Source of the DNA: Kribbella jiaozuonensis
GTDB lineage: Bacteria > Actinomycetota > Actinomycetes > Propionibacteriales > Kribbellaceae
NCBI RefSeq assembly: GCF_005233875.1
Contig: NZ_SZPZ01000005.1
Location: forward strand, 496,001-560,000
DNA: 64,000 nt
Direction of reading: 5' to 3'
The notes beneath the pieces are model-generated. The model saw only the letters and a program-made list of their open reading frames with translations, was not told the DNA's origin and did no database searches. The position numbers and the translations under genes are program-made. Numbering within the stretch: position 1 is the stretch's first letter; each line of letters opens with the position of its first letter. Below, in pieces: positions 17,671 through 24,903 of the stretch.

Positions 17671-17690
17671 ACTGTCGGAAAGCCGACAGT
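17671..17690. repeat. Inverted repeat ACTGTCGG-AAAG-CCGACAGT
   Basis: A perfect 8-bp inverted repeat with a 4-nt loop, 25 nt after the DUF664 gene and 78 nt before the glucanase start; flanking CCAC/GTGG can extend the stem past one bulge. Probably the DUF664 terminator. Confidence 0.55.
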
Positions 17691-17730
17691 GGTGGGCTGT
17701 TGACAGTCGGTGGTCACCTCACGACACGAT

Positions 17731-17742
17731 GAGAGCGCTCTC
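17731..17742. promoter_or_regulatory. LacI-family-type operator in front of the glucanase gene
   Basis: GAGAGCGCTCTC is a perfect 12-bp palindrome 26 nt upstream of the GH64 start. It resembles the TGGGAGCGCTCCCA operator of cellulose/glucan LacI regulators (CebR, CelR) in actinobacteria. No LacI gene lies in the window, so the regulator would be encoded elsewhere. Confidence 0.65.
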
Positions 17743-17768
17743 TCGGGGGGCCGACGTGAGGAGGAACC

Positions 17769-18941
17769 ATGCGGTTCAGAACACGAATGCTGGCTGTCGT
17801 CGCGGCCGCCGCGACAGTGGCCGGTGTGCTGTCGGCGCACGCGGACCGGCCGGCGGATGCCGCCGTACCGGCGACGATCCCGTTGACGATCACGAACAAC
17901 TCGGGCCGCGGCGACGCGGTCTACATCTACAACCTGGGCACGAACCTGGCGACCGGTCAACAGGGCTGGGCCGATGCGAGTGGCACGTTCCACGCCTGGC
18001 CGGCCGGCGGCAACCCACCCACCCCGGCGCCGGACGGGTCGATCGCGGGACCGGGCAACGGCCAGTCCGTGACGATCCAGATGCCGAAGTTCTCCGGCCG
18101 GGTGTACTTCTCGTACGGCCAGAAGCTCGTGTTCAAACTGACGACGGGCGGCCTGGTGCAGCCCGCCGTACAGAACCCGAGCGATCCCAACCGGAACATC
18201 TTGTTCAGCTGGTCGGAGTACACGCTCAACGACGGCGGGCTGTGGATCAACAGCACGCAGGTCGACATGTTCTCCGCGCCGTACGCCGTGAGCGTCAACG
18301 GCAACACGACCGGCCACCTCAAGGCCGGCGGATACAACGCCGTCTACAACGCGCTCTCCGCGGCCGGATGGGGCGGCCTGATCCAAACAGCACCCGACGG
18401 CTCGAAACTCCGGGCACTCTCCCCGCTGTACGGCGTCGAGACCGGCGCGCTCCCGGCGAGCGCGATGGACGACTACATCAACCGAGTCTGGTCGAAGTAC
18501 AGCTCGGAGACGCTGACGGTCACGCCGTTCGGCGACCAGCCCAACACGAAGTACTTCGGCCGCGTGTCCGGCAACGTCATGAACTTCACGAACAGCTCCG
18601 GCGCGGTCGTCACGTCGTTCCAGAAGCCTGACTCGGCCAGCGTGTTCGGCTGCTTCAACCTGCTCGACGCACCGAACGACCAGGTCCGCGGCCCGATCTC
18701 CCGCACGCTGTGCGCCGGCTACAACCGCTCCACGCTGCTGTCGAACCCGAACCAGCCCGACCCCAACGACTCGAACTTCTACGCCGATGCGGTCACCAAC
18801 CACTACTCGAAGAACATCCACGCCCAGATGGCCGACGGCCGCGCGTACGGGTTCGCCTTCGACGACGTCGGCAACCACGAGGCGCTCGTCCACGACGGCA
18901 ATCCGCAGCAGGCCGGCCTGATCCTCGATCCGTTCAACTGA
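17769..18941 (+). CDS. Secreted glycoside hydrolase family 64 (endo-β-1,3-glucanase)
   Basis: 390-aa exported enzyme predicted to hydrolyse β-1,3-glucan such as fungal wall or laminarin. A signal peptide occupies about residues 1-32 (basic start, hydrophobic core, ADA-like cleavage region). The GH64 N-terminal β-barrel starts at TIPLTITNNSGRGDAVYIYN. The catalytic pair of the family is visible as E150 in SWSEYT and D166 in NSTQVD, 16 residues apart as in the characterised Streptomyces enzyme. There is no appended carbohydrate-binding module. Its promoter carries a LacI-type palindrome, which suggests induction by glucan breakdown products. Confidence 0.92.
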   Translation: MRFRTRMLAVVAAAATVAGVLSAHADRPADAAVPATIPLTITNNSGRGDAVYIYNLGTNLATGQQGWADASGTFHAWPAGGNPPTPAPDGSIAGPGNGQSVTIQMPKFSGRVYFSYGQKLVFKLTTGGLVQPAVQNPSDPNRNILFSWSEYTLNDGGLWINSTQVDMFSAPYAVSVNGNTTGHLKAGGYNAVYNALSAAGWGGLIQTAPDGSKLRALSPLYGVETGALPASAMDDYINRVWSKYSSETLTVTPFGDQPNTKYFGRVSGNVMNFTNSSGAVVTSFQKPDSASVFGCFNLLDAPNDQVRGPISRTLCAGYNRSTLLSNPNQPDPNDSNFYADAVTNHYSKNIHAQMADGRAYGFAFDDVGNHEALVHDGNPQQAGLILDPFN

Positions 18942-18981
18942 GAGCTTGACTCCTCGGTTCGTTAGTGGCAGCTTACCGTTC

Positions 18982-19320
18982 GTGGGGACTTACGGATCAC
19001 TCGAAGCGGCAGGCCCGGTGCTGGATGCGCTCGGCGACCCGACGCGCCGGGTGATCCTCGAGACACTGCGGACCGGCGGGCCGTGCTCGGTCGGTGTTCT
19101 GGCCGAGCACGTGCCCGTCAGCCGACCCGCGATCTCGCAGCACCTGAAGGTGCTCGGGGCGGTCGGTCTGGTGCGGCACGAGTCGCGCGGCACCCGGAAC
19201 ATCTACCGGGTCCACCAGTCCGGTCTCGACGAGCTGCGCAGCTGGCTCGACCGGTTCTGGGGCGACGCACTCGATGCGTACGCCGACCACGTCAGGCGGA
19301 CCGAGGAGGAACGGACATGA
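18982..19320 (+). CDS. ArsR-family winged-helix regulator
   Basis: 112-aa metal-free ArsR type repressor of the kind that partners SRPBCC proteins. The winged helix is clear: LDALGDPTRRVILETLRTGGPCSVGVLAEHVPVSRPAISQHLKVL, with a wing at HESRGTRNIYRV; no CXCXXC metal site is present. GTG 18982 is chosen from domain position; an upstream TTG at 18946 is also in frame. It overlaps the SRPBCC gene by 4 nt (ATGA), so both are made together. Confidence 0.85.
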   Translation: MGTYGSLEAAGPVLDALGDPTRRVILETLRTGGPCSVGVLAEHVPVSRPAISQHLKVLGAVGLVRHESRGTRNIYRVHQSGLDELRSWLDRFWGDALDAYADHVRRTEEERT

Positions 19321-19766
19321 GTGTGGAGCAAGACATCTCGCCGCTGGTGAAGACCGTTGTCGTGCCGGTCGGCGTCGAGCGGGCGTTCGAGGCATTCACT
19401 GCGGAGACGTCGGCGTGGTGGCCGCTGTTCAGCCACTCGGTCGGCGAGGCGGCGGCGAACGAAGTACGGATGGAAGGCGCTGTCGGCGGCCGCATCGTCG
19501 AGTACGGCGCCGAGGGCGAGCTCGCGACCTGGGGCACGGTGTCGGACTGGGACCCGCCGACCACGGTCGGCTTCAGCTGGCACCCGGGCGGCGATCCGGC
19601 CGAGGCCGGTCAGGTGACCGTCACGTTCACGCCGTCCGGCGACGGCACCGAAGTACAACTCGTGCACTCGGGCTGGGAACGTCGCGGCGACGGCGCCCGG
19701 GCTCGCGTGGGCTACGACACGGGCTGGGACTACGTGCTGGGCAAGTATGTGGAGTTCGCCCGATAG
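19317..19766 (+). CDS. SRPBCC domain (AHSA1-like) protein
   Basis: 149-aa START/Bet v1-like protein with a hydrophobic ligand pocket. Typical blocks: VVPVGVERAFEAFTAETSAWWPLFSHS, GGRIVEY, WDPPTTVGFSWHPG and VQLVHSGWERRGDGA. Such proteins, encoded directly behind an ArsR regulator, are common in actinobacteria; their ligands are mostly unknown. Start ATG 19317 overlaps the regulator stop. Confidence 0.85.
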   Translation: MSVEQDISPLVKTVVVPVGVERAFEAFTAETSAWWPLFSHSVGEAAANEVRMEGAVGGRIVEYGAEGELATWGTVSDWDPPTTVGFSWHPGGDPAEAGQVTVTFTPSGDGTEVQLVHSGWERRGDGARARVGYDTGWDYVLGKYVEFAR

Positions 19767-19773
19767 TTGGGAG

Positions 19774-20889
19774 ATGACTCCGCTTGACGCCCGTGCTCTG
19801 GAGGCTTCGCTGCGGCCGCATGGTGAATCGGTCATGCTGCCGCGCGAGGCGTACACCGATCCCGCCGTACTCGCCTGGGAACGCCGGCACTTCTTCGCCG
19901 GGACGTGGACCTGCCTCGGCCGCGTCGACGAGTTGGCCGACGGTACGACGTACCGCGAGGTGACCGTCGGCGATATCGCGACCATCGTGACGTTCGGCGA
20001 GCGGCCGCGGGCGTTCGCGAACACGTGCCGGCATCGCGGTCACGAGTTGCTGCAGCGGGACGAGACCAGCGATCGACGGGCCGTCGTGTGTCCGTACCAC
20101 GGGTGGTCGTACGAGCTCGACGGCTCGGTGAAGACCGCTCCGCGGATGGGCGACTCCTTCCATACCAAACCGTATGGTCTGGTCGAGCTGCCGGCCGAGG
20201 TATGGCAGGGCTGGCTGTTCGTGAACGCGACCGGTACGGCGACGTCGTTCGCGGATCACGTCGGCGGGCTGACCGAACTGGTCGCGCCGTACGGGCCGGA
20301 AACCCTTGTTCTGAAGGCCCGGCACGCGTACGACGTGGCGTCGAACTGGAAGACGATCGTGGAGAACTACCACGAGTGCTACCACTGCCCGCTGATCCAT
20401 CCCGAACTGTGCAAGGTCTCGCCGCCCTCGTCGGGCGACAACTGGAACCTGCCCGGCGCGTGGGTCGGCGGGCTGATGGATCTGCGACCGGACGCCGAGA
20501 CGATGTCACTCGACGGCCGGTCCCATGGCGTCATGATCGACGGCGTCGACCCGCGACGGGTCAACTATCTCGGCCTGTTCCCCAACCTGCTGATCTCGCT
20601 GCACCCCGACTACGTGATGACCCATCGCATGGAGCCACGTACGCCGAGCCTGACCGCGATCGAGTGCTCGTGGTACTTCCGCCCCGAGGTGAAGGACCCG
20701 TCGTACGCCGTGCAGTTCTGGGACATCACCAACCGCGAGGACTGGGCCGCCTGCGAATCGGTCCAGCGCGGCGCCGAATCCCCGCACTTCCGCCCGGGAC
20801 CGCTGGCCCCTGCGGAGGACGCGGTCTACCAGTGGGTGACGATGCTGGCCCGCGGCTACCTCGGCAAACCGCTCAGTACCCCAGCGTGA
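19774..20889 (+). CDS. Rieske non-heme iron oxygenase, large (α) subunit
   Basis: 371-aa oxygenase component. The Rieske [2Fe-2S] motif reads CRHRGHELL...CPYHGWSY (two Cys, two His), and the catalytic domain has the iron-binding NYHECYHCPLIHPE region. The length and sequence resemble the choline/carnitine/aromatic-acid group. A reductase and ferredoxin are not encoded nearby. It starts only 7 nt after the SRPBCC gene, so cotranscription with ArsR/SRPBCC is likely. Its last 17 nt overlap the end of the convergent NAD(P)-binding gene. Substrate unknown. Confidence 0.88.
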   Translation: MTPLDARALEASLRPHGESVMLPREAYTDPAVLAWERRHFFAGTWTCLGRVDELADGTTYREVTVGDIATIVTFGERPRAFANTCRHRGHELLQRDETSDRRAVVCPYHGWSYELDGSVKTAPRMGDSFHTKPYGLVELPAEVWQGWLFVNATGTATSFADHVGGLTELVAPYGPETLVLKARHAYDVASNWKTIVENYHECYHCPLIHPELCKVSPPSSGDNWNLPGAWVGGLMDLRPDAETMSLDGRSHGVMIDGVDPRRVNYLGLFPNLLISLHPDYVMTHRMEPRTPSLTAIECSWYFRPEVKDPSYAVQFWDITNREDWAACESVQRGAESPHFRPGPLAPAEDAVYQWVTMLARGYLGKPLSTPA

Positions 20890-21481
20890 AGCGCTTCTGG
20901 ATGTGCGCCGGGGTCTCGAGTTCGTTGATCAGGGCAACGGCGTAGTCCTCGGCGGAGATGTGATCACCGACCGGCTCGTCCAGGCTGAGACGGAAGACGC
21001 CGGTGCGCTCGCCCGGAGCGATCACGAACGCCGGGGACAGCATCGTCCAGTTCGCGTCGCTCGCGCGCAGGCTCTCGAGCGCCTGCGAGACCGTCAGCGC
21101 CTCACCCTTGTGCTCGGCCGGGAAGTCCGGCCCGTCCACCACACGGTTGCCGTTGACAACCAAGCTGCCGGCGCCGCCGACCACGATCAGCCGGGTCGAT
21201 GTGCCCTGTACCGCGATGATCAGGTTGTCGACCGCGTCGAGGTACTCCTGGTGGTCGCCGCCGGTCCGGCTCGGCCCGATCGCCGCGACGAGCGCGTCGG
21301 ATTCGGCCGCCAGTTCCTTGGCCGACGCGATGTCGTCGGCGTTCGCCTGCACCGCGCGGACGTCGGCCGGCAACTCACCGCCGGACCGGGTGACGCCGGT
21401 GACCTCGTGGCCGCGGCTCACCGCCTCGGCCGCAACCCGGCTCCCGACCATGCCACTTGCTCCGTACACCGCGATCTTCAT
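20873..21481 (-). CDS. NAD(P)H-binding atypical SDR-type protein
   Basis: 202-aa Rossmann-fold protein of the NmrA/BLVRB-like atypical SDR group. The nucleotide-binding motif YGASGMVGSRVAAEA at the N-terminus and TRLIVVGGAGSL in mid-protein are visible; the SDR YxxxK pair is absent, as usual for this group. It probably acts as a redox sensor or quinone/flavin reductase. It diverges from an HxlR regulator, a standard pairing in which the regulator controls the oxidoreductase. Confidence 0.83.
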   Translation of the reverse strand: MKIAVYGASGMVGSRVAAEAVSRGHEVTGVTRSGGELPADVRAVQANADDIASAKELAAESDALVAAIGPSRTGGDHQEYLDAVDNLIIAVQGTSTRLIVVGGAGSLVVNGNRVVDGPDFPAEHKGEALTVSQALESLRASDANWTMLSPAFVIAPGERTGVFRLSLDEPVGDHISAEDYAVALINELETPAHIQKRFTLGY

Positions 21482-21518
21482 CGTTGTCCTCTCGTCTGCG
21501 ATCGCCGCAACGGTATCT

Positions 21519-21568
21519 ATTGGTAACTGGCTACTTCAACGTGCTATAAGTACCTTGTGGTTACTAAT
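21519..21568. promoter_or_regulatory. Inverted repeat between the HxlR regulator and its divergent partner
   Basis: ATTGGTAAC (21519-21527) and GTTACTAAT (21560-21568) match at 8 of 9 positions as an inverted repeat. They flank an A/T-rich core with TATAAG, and the right arm overlaps the HxlR start. This is the likely HxlR operator. Confidence 0.55.
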
Positions 21569-21955
21569 GGGAGACACGACCTCGACGAGCTCTCCAGGCC
21601 CGGCGGCAACCTCTCCGATCCGAACTGCGGGACGCGCCTCGTCCTCGATCGCATCGGCGACAAGTGGACGGTCCTGGCGGTGCTGCGGCTGCAGCACGGC
21701 CCGATGAGGTTCACCCAGCTGCGCGACGGCATCGGCGCGGTCGCGCCCAAGGTACTCACCCAGACCCTGCGCCGCCTCGAGCGCGACGGTCTGGTCACCC
21801 GCGAGGTCTTCGCCGAGGTGCCGCCGCGGGTGGTCTACGCCCTCACGCCGCTCGGCGAGTCGCTGATCGCCCCCATCACCGCGGTCAGCACCTGGGCCGA
21901 GGACCACCTGGCGGCCATCACCGAGGCCCAGGCGCAGTACGACGCCTCGGTCTGA
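21557..21955 (+). CDS. HxlR-family winged-helix regulator
   Basis: 132-aa regulator. HxlR features are the N-terminal cysteine in DPNCGTRLVLDRIGDKWTVLAVLRLQHGPMRFTQLRDGIGAVAPKVLTQTLRRLERDGLV, read as a conserved Cys followed by the winged helix. HxlR proteins commonly sense electrophiles or quinones through that cysteine. It controls, most likely, the divergent NAD(P)H-binding protein. GTG 21557 sits inside the putative operator, suggesting autoregulation. Confidence 0.85.
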   Translation: MVTNGRHDLDELSRPGGNLSDPNCGTRLVLDRIGDKWTVLAVLRLQHGPMRFTQLRDGIGAVAPKVLTQTLRRLERDGLVTREVFAEVPPRVVYALTPLGESLIAPITAVSTWAEDHLAAITEAQAQYDASV

Positions 21956-22002
21956 ACATCACAAGCTCCGCTCCGTCGGATTACAGCTCAACCTTTCGGA
22001 AC

Positions 22003-22040
22003 CCTTGCCTCATCACACTCCTGACCGGGATGAGACAAGG
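22003..22040 (+). promoter_or_regulatory. Leader inverted repeat in front of the ECF sigma gene
   Basis: CCTTGCCTCATC (22003-22014) and GATGAGACAAGG (22029-22040) match at 11 of 12 positions as an inverted repeat. The right arm includes the AAGG of the sigma-gene ribosome-binding site, so the hairpin could hide it; alternatively it is an operator. GGAACC at 21998 is a possible ECF -35 element, which would allow self-activation. Confidence 0.5.
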
Positions 22041-22048
22041 GGTGTGGG

Positions 22049-22567
22049 ATGGATCCAGGACGGGATCGGGAGTTCGCGGACTTCGTGGACGGACGGTTCA
22101 CGGCGTTGCAACGGTTCGGGTATCTGCTGACCGGAGAGTGGCATCTGGCCGAGGACCTGGTGCAGACCTCACTCGCCAAGGTGTGGTTCCACCGCAACTC
22201 GTTGCGCAGCGGGAACGCGCTGGAGAGCTACACCCGCACAGTCATGGTCAACACCAGCACCCAATGGTGGCGGCGCAAATGGAAGGGTGAGACGCCGACC
22301 GAGCATCTCCCCGAGCCCGAGTCGCCCTCTGAGTACGGCGTCGTCGACGACCGCGACTTGTTGCTCCGGGCACTCGCCACGCTCCCCCGCCGTACTCGCG
22401 CGACTCTGGTCCTGCGGTACTTCGAGGACCTGCCTGAGGCCGAGATCGCCCAGATCATGGGCTGCTCGCTCGGCACCGTGAAGAGCAACGTGTCCCGCGG
22501 ACTGGCCAAGCTCCGCGAGCATCACCTGGTCGCCGCCGTCTCCGCCCCTGCCCAGAAGGAGGGCTGA
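22049..22567 (+). CDS. ECF (SigE-family) RNA polymerase sigma factor
   Basis: 172-aa alternative sigma factor with region 2 (FADFVDGRFTALQRFGYLLTGEWHLAEDLVQTSLAKVW) and region 4 (LATLPRRTRATLVLRYFEDLPEAEIAQIMGCSLGTVKSNVSRGLAKL) and no region 3. This is the SigE-family type that usually sits next to a single-pass membrane partner gene. The partner follows 3 nt later. The ATG at 22049 follows AAGGGG. Confidence 0.92.
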   Translation: MDPGRDREFADFVDGRFTALQRFGYLLTGEWHLAEDLVQTSLAKVWFHRNSLRSGNALESYTRTVMVNTSTQWWRRKWKGETPTEHLPEPESPSEYGVVDDRDLLLRALATLPRRTRATLVLRYFEDLPEAEIAQIMGCSLGTVKSNVSRGLAKLREHHLVAAVSAPAQKEG

Positions 22568-22570
22568 GTC

Positions 22571-23209
22571 ATGACCGAAGACCTGAAGACCCGGTTCGAG
22601 CAGCTCGTCGCGGACCCGCCGCCGCCCAGCGCCGTACCGAGCGAGGCTGTGTTCGCCCGCGTCCGCACGGTACGCCGACGCCGTACCGCCGGGGTGATCA
22701 CCGTCGCCGCGGCCGGCGCCGTCGCAATCACCCTTGCCCTAGGCAACGTCACGAACATCGGCGGCGCTCCGCCGATCACCAACACCCCAGGCGCCCCGAA
22801 ATCCGTCATCACCGGCCCGCCCACCGCCGCCCCGAAACCACCGCCACCGATCAAGGTCGCGCTCAAGCCCACGATCAAGGGCCGAACGGTGACGATGACC
22901 GTCGCGCTGTCCGGCAAGGCATTCGTCCCGACGGCAATCCCCGAGGGCACGCTGCTGTCCGAGGACTCGTTCATGAACCTGTCCGGGGGCACGGACTACA
23001 GCTTCGGCGAGGGCATGCCGGGCGGCTCCGACGGCGGCGCGATCGATTGCACCCGGAAGAAACTGACGGTCGGGTCCGAGACGTACGTGATCCCGGAGAC
23101 GCACGTGTACACGAAACCGGGGACCTACAAGTTCACCTACACGATCCGCTACTGCGGCACGAAGGGCTGGTTCCCGACGACCGCGACCACGCAGTTGGTG
23201 GTCAGATAG
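22571..23209 (+). CDS. Single-pass membrane protein partner (putative anti-sigma or sensor) of the ECF sigma factor
   Basis: 212-aa protein with a cytosolic N-terminus (~38 aa, including FARVRTVRRRR), one membrane helix (AGVITVAAAGAVAITLAL, ~40-57), a Pro/Thr/Lys-rich linker and an extracytosolic β-domain with two cysteines (AIDCTRKK and TIRYCGTKG). No zinc-binding HxxxCxxC anti-sigma motif is present. Position directly behind the sigma gene makes it the likely cognate regulator; cystatin-like inhibition is inference. Its 3' end overlaps ispH by 8 nt on the opposite strand. Confidence 0.72.
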   Translation: MTEDLKTRFEQLVADPPPPSAVPSEAVFARVRTVRRRRTAGVITVAAAGAVAITLALGNVTNIGGAPPITNTPGAPKSVITGPPTAAPKPPPPIKVALKPTIKGRTVTMTVALSGKAFVPTAIPEGTLLSEDSFMNLSGGTDYSFGEGMPGGSDGGAIDCTRKKLTVGSETYVIPETHVYTKPGTYKFTYTIRYCGTKGWFPTTATTQLVVR

Positions 23210-24242
23210 TCCAGGCGTGGTCGGAGGTGCCGGTGGTGGGGAGGCCGGCGGCCTTCAGGTCGGTGCGGAGGTCGCGGGGGAGGGCGAAGGTGAGGCTCTC
23301 CTCCGCGGTGGTGATCTCCTGCACGTCGGCGTAGCCGCGCTCGGCCAGCCAGCGCAGTACGTCGCGGACGAGCACCTCCGGAACGCTCGCGCCGCTGCTG
23401 ACGCCGACCGAGTCGACGCCCTCGAGCCAGGCCTCGTCGATCTCGTCGGCGTAGTCGACCAGGTAGCCGGCCTTGGCGCCGTGCTCGACCGCGACCTCGA
23501 CCAGGCGGACCGAGTTCGACGAGTTGCGGGAGCCGACAACGATCATCAGGTCGGCCTCCGGGGCAAGCTTCTTCACCGCGGCCTGGCGGTTCTGCGTGGC
23601 GTAGCAGATGTCGTCGCTCGGCGGGTCCTGCAAGCTCGGGAACCGCTCGCGCAGGCGGCGTACCGTCTCCATCGTCTCGTCGACGGAGAGCGTGGTCTGC
23701 GACAGCCAGACGACCTTCTCGGGATCACGGACGGTGACGTTGGGTACGTCGTCAGGCCCGTCGACCAGGTGCACGTGCTCCGGGGCCTCGCCGGAGGTGC
23801 CGATGACCTCCTCGTGGCCCTCGTGGCCGATCAGCAGGATGTCGTAGTCGGTCGCGGCGAATCGCTTCGCCTCGTGGTGGACCTTGGTCACCAGCGGGCA
23901 GGTCGCGTCGATCGTCTTCAACTGCCGCGCGGCCGCCTCCTCGTGCACGATCGGGGCGACGCCGTGCGCGGAGAAGATGACCGTCTCCCCCTCCGGCACC
24001 TCGACGGTCTCGTCGACGAAGATCGCGCCACGCTTCTGCAGCGTCTGGACGACGTACTTGTTGTGCACGATCTCCTTGCGGACGTACACCGGCGGCCCGT
24101 ACAGATCGAGCGCCTTCTCGACCGCCACCACGGCCCGATCCACGCCCGCGCAGTACCCCCGCGGCGCCGCAAGCAGCACCCGCTTGGTCTCCACAGCGGT
24201 CGTCGTACCGATCTTCTCAGGTTGGGCAGTCACGATCCCCAT
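23202..24242 (-). CDS. ispH: 4-hydroxy-3-methylbut-2-enyl diphosphate reductase (IspH/LytB)
   Basis: 346-aa iron-sulfur enzyme making IPP and DMAPP in the last step of the methylerythritol phosphate route to isoprenoids. The three cluster cysteines lie in APRGYCAGVDRAV, IDATCPLVTKVHHE and SDDICYATQNRQ. Substrate-binding blocks SAHGVAP, IGHEGHEEVIG and VGSRNSSNS are intact. ATG 24242 (MGIVTAQPEK) is chosen; a GTG at 24233 is also possible. Another isoprenoid gene, uppS, lies at 46639 but is not linked. Confidence 0.96.
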   Translation of the reverse strand: MGIVTAQPEKIGTTTAVETKRVLLAAPRGYCAGVDRAVVAVEKALDLYGPPVYVRKEIVHNKYVVQTLQKRGAIFVDETVEVPEGETVIFSAHGVAPIVHEEAAARQLKTIDATCPLVTKVHHEAKRFAATDYDILLIGHEGHEEVIGTSGEAPEHVHLVDGPDDVPNVTVRDPEKVVWLSQTTLSVDETMETVRRLRERFPSLQDPPSDDICYATQNRQAAVKKLAPEADLMIVVGSRNSSNSVRLVEVAVEHGAKAGYLVDYADEIDEAWLEGVDSVGVSSGASVPEVLVRDVLRWLAERGYADVQEITTAEESLTFALPRDLRTDLKAAGLPTTGTSDHAWTI

Positions 24243-24306
24243 GGTACGGGCCGGGATTAACGCCGCCGGATCCGCACAACGGACCGCCAGCACCGTCGGA
24301 AGTCGA

Positions 24307-24335
24307 GGAGCCGTCCGCCCTGTCCGGACGGCTCC
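24307..24335 (-). terminator. Hairpin terminator of the HAD-like gene
   Basis: GGAGCCGTCCG and CGGACGGCTCC form a perfect 11-bp stem with a 7-nt loop, 25 nt downstream of the leftward gene at 24360 and upstream of ispH. Confidence 0.75.
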
Positions 24336-24359
24336 CCCGTGGGAGGTGTTACCAGCACG

Positions 24360-24857
24360 TCAAGGATGCGTGGGAAACGCCTTGTCCGCAAAGGATTTTC
24401 CGGCCGCCCAGAACCGGATCGCGGCAAAATCCGTTGCGGTCAGACCGATGCGCGCATCCACGGGATACACCAACTGATGCTCACCTGTGAACTCCGTCTC
24501 TTTCGCCTCGTCATCCACCCAGACGAACGGACGGTCGCCCGTCCACTCGGCGATGTACTGCGTTTTCCAGGAGCCGCGGCGCACCGGCCGACGATCGGGC
24601 CAGGTGATCGTCGGCAGCTCGGGGAGACCGAGGAGAGGTGCGAGGAGGCGGTTGGCGCCGTGTTCCCAGCTGGTGGCCCAGACCAGGTCGAAGGTGCTCG
24701 CCAGGTTGTTGAGCTCGGCTCCGTGGTGCGGATTGAGGAGTACGCGCCACGTCTTCTTGCCTTCGGTGATCTCGTGCTGTCGGTAGCCGGGTGGGATTCC
24801 GTCGGCCTGGTGGGGGTTGAGCGGGCCGTCGAAATCCAACAGCAAGAAGGGACGCAT
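24360..24857 (-). CDS. HAD-like hydrolase domain protein
   Basis: 165-aa protein beginning RPFLLLDFDGPLNPH, a HAD motif I (DxDG with proline/asparagine following), with VWATSWEHGANRLLAPLLGLP as probable motif II region and FVWVDDEA as motif IV. This matches a family of small actinobacterial HAD-domain proteins related to the HAD domain found in RNA-repair fusion proteins; activity here is untested. It diverges from xseA with 46 nt between starts, and TAACGT at 24864-24869 is its -10, 6 nt from the ATG, so its promoter is back-to-back with the xseA damage promoter. Confidence 0.68.
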   Translation of the reverse strand: MRPFLLLDFDGPLNPHQADGIPPGYRQHEITEGKKTWRVLLNPHHGAELNNLASTFDLVWATSWEHGANRLLAPLLGLPELPTITWPDRRPVRRGSWKTQYIAEWTGDRPFVWVDDEAKETEFTGEHQLVYPVDARIGLTATDFAAIRFWAAGKSFADKAFPTHP

Positions 24858-24873
24858 TACTCAACGTTAGGGT

Positions 24874-24896
24874 TTGTCGGTGGCGGGCCGTAGGGT
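24874..24896 (+). promoter_or_regulatory. PafBC-type DNA-damage promoter of xseAB
   Basis: TTGTCGGTG, exactly 8 nt, TAGGGT: a full match to TTGTCRGTG-N8-TANNNT. The hexamer ends 7 nt before the GTG at 24904. This is the best of the three such promoters in the window. Confidence 0.82.
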
Positions 24897-24903
24897 CTGG
24901 GGC

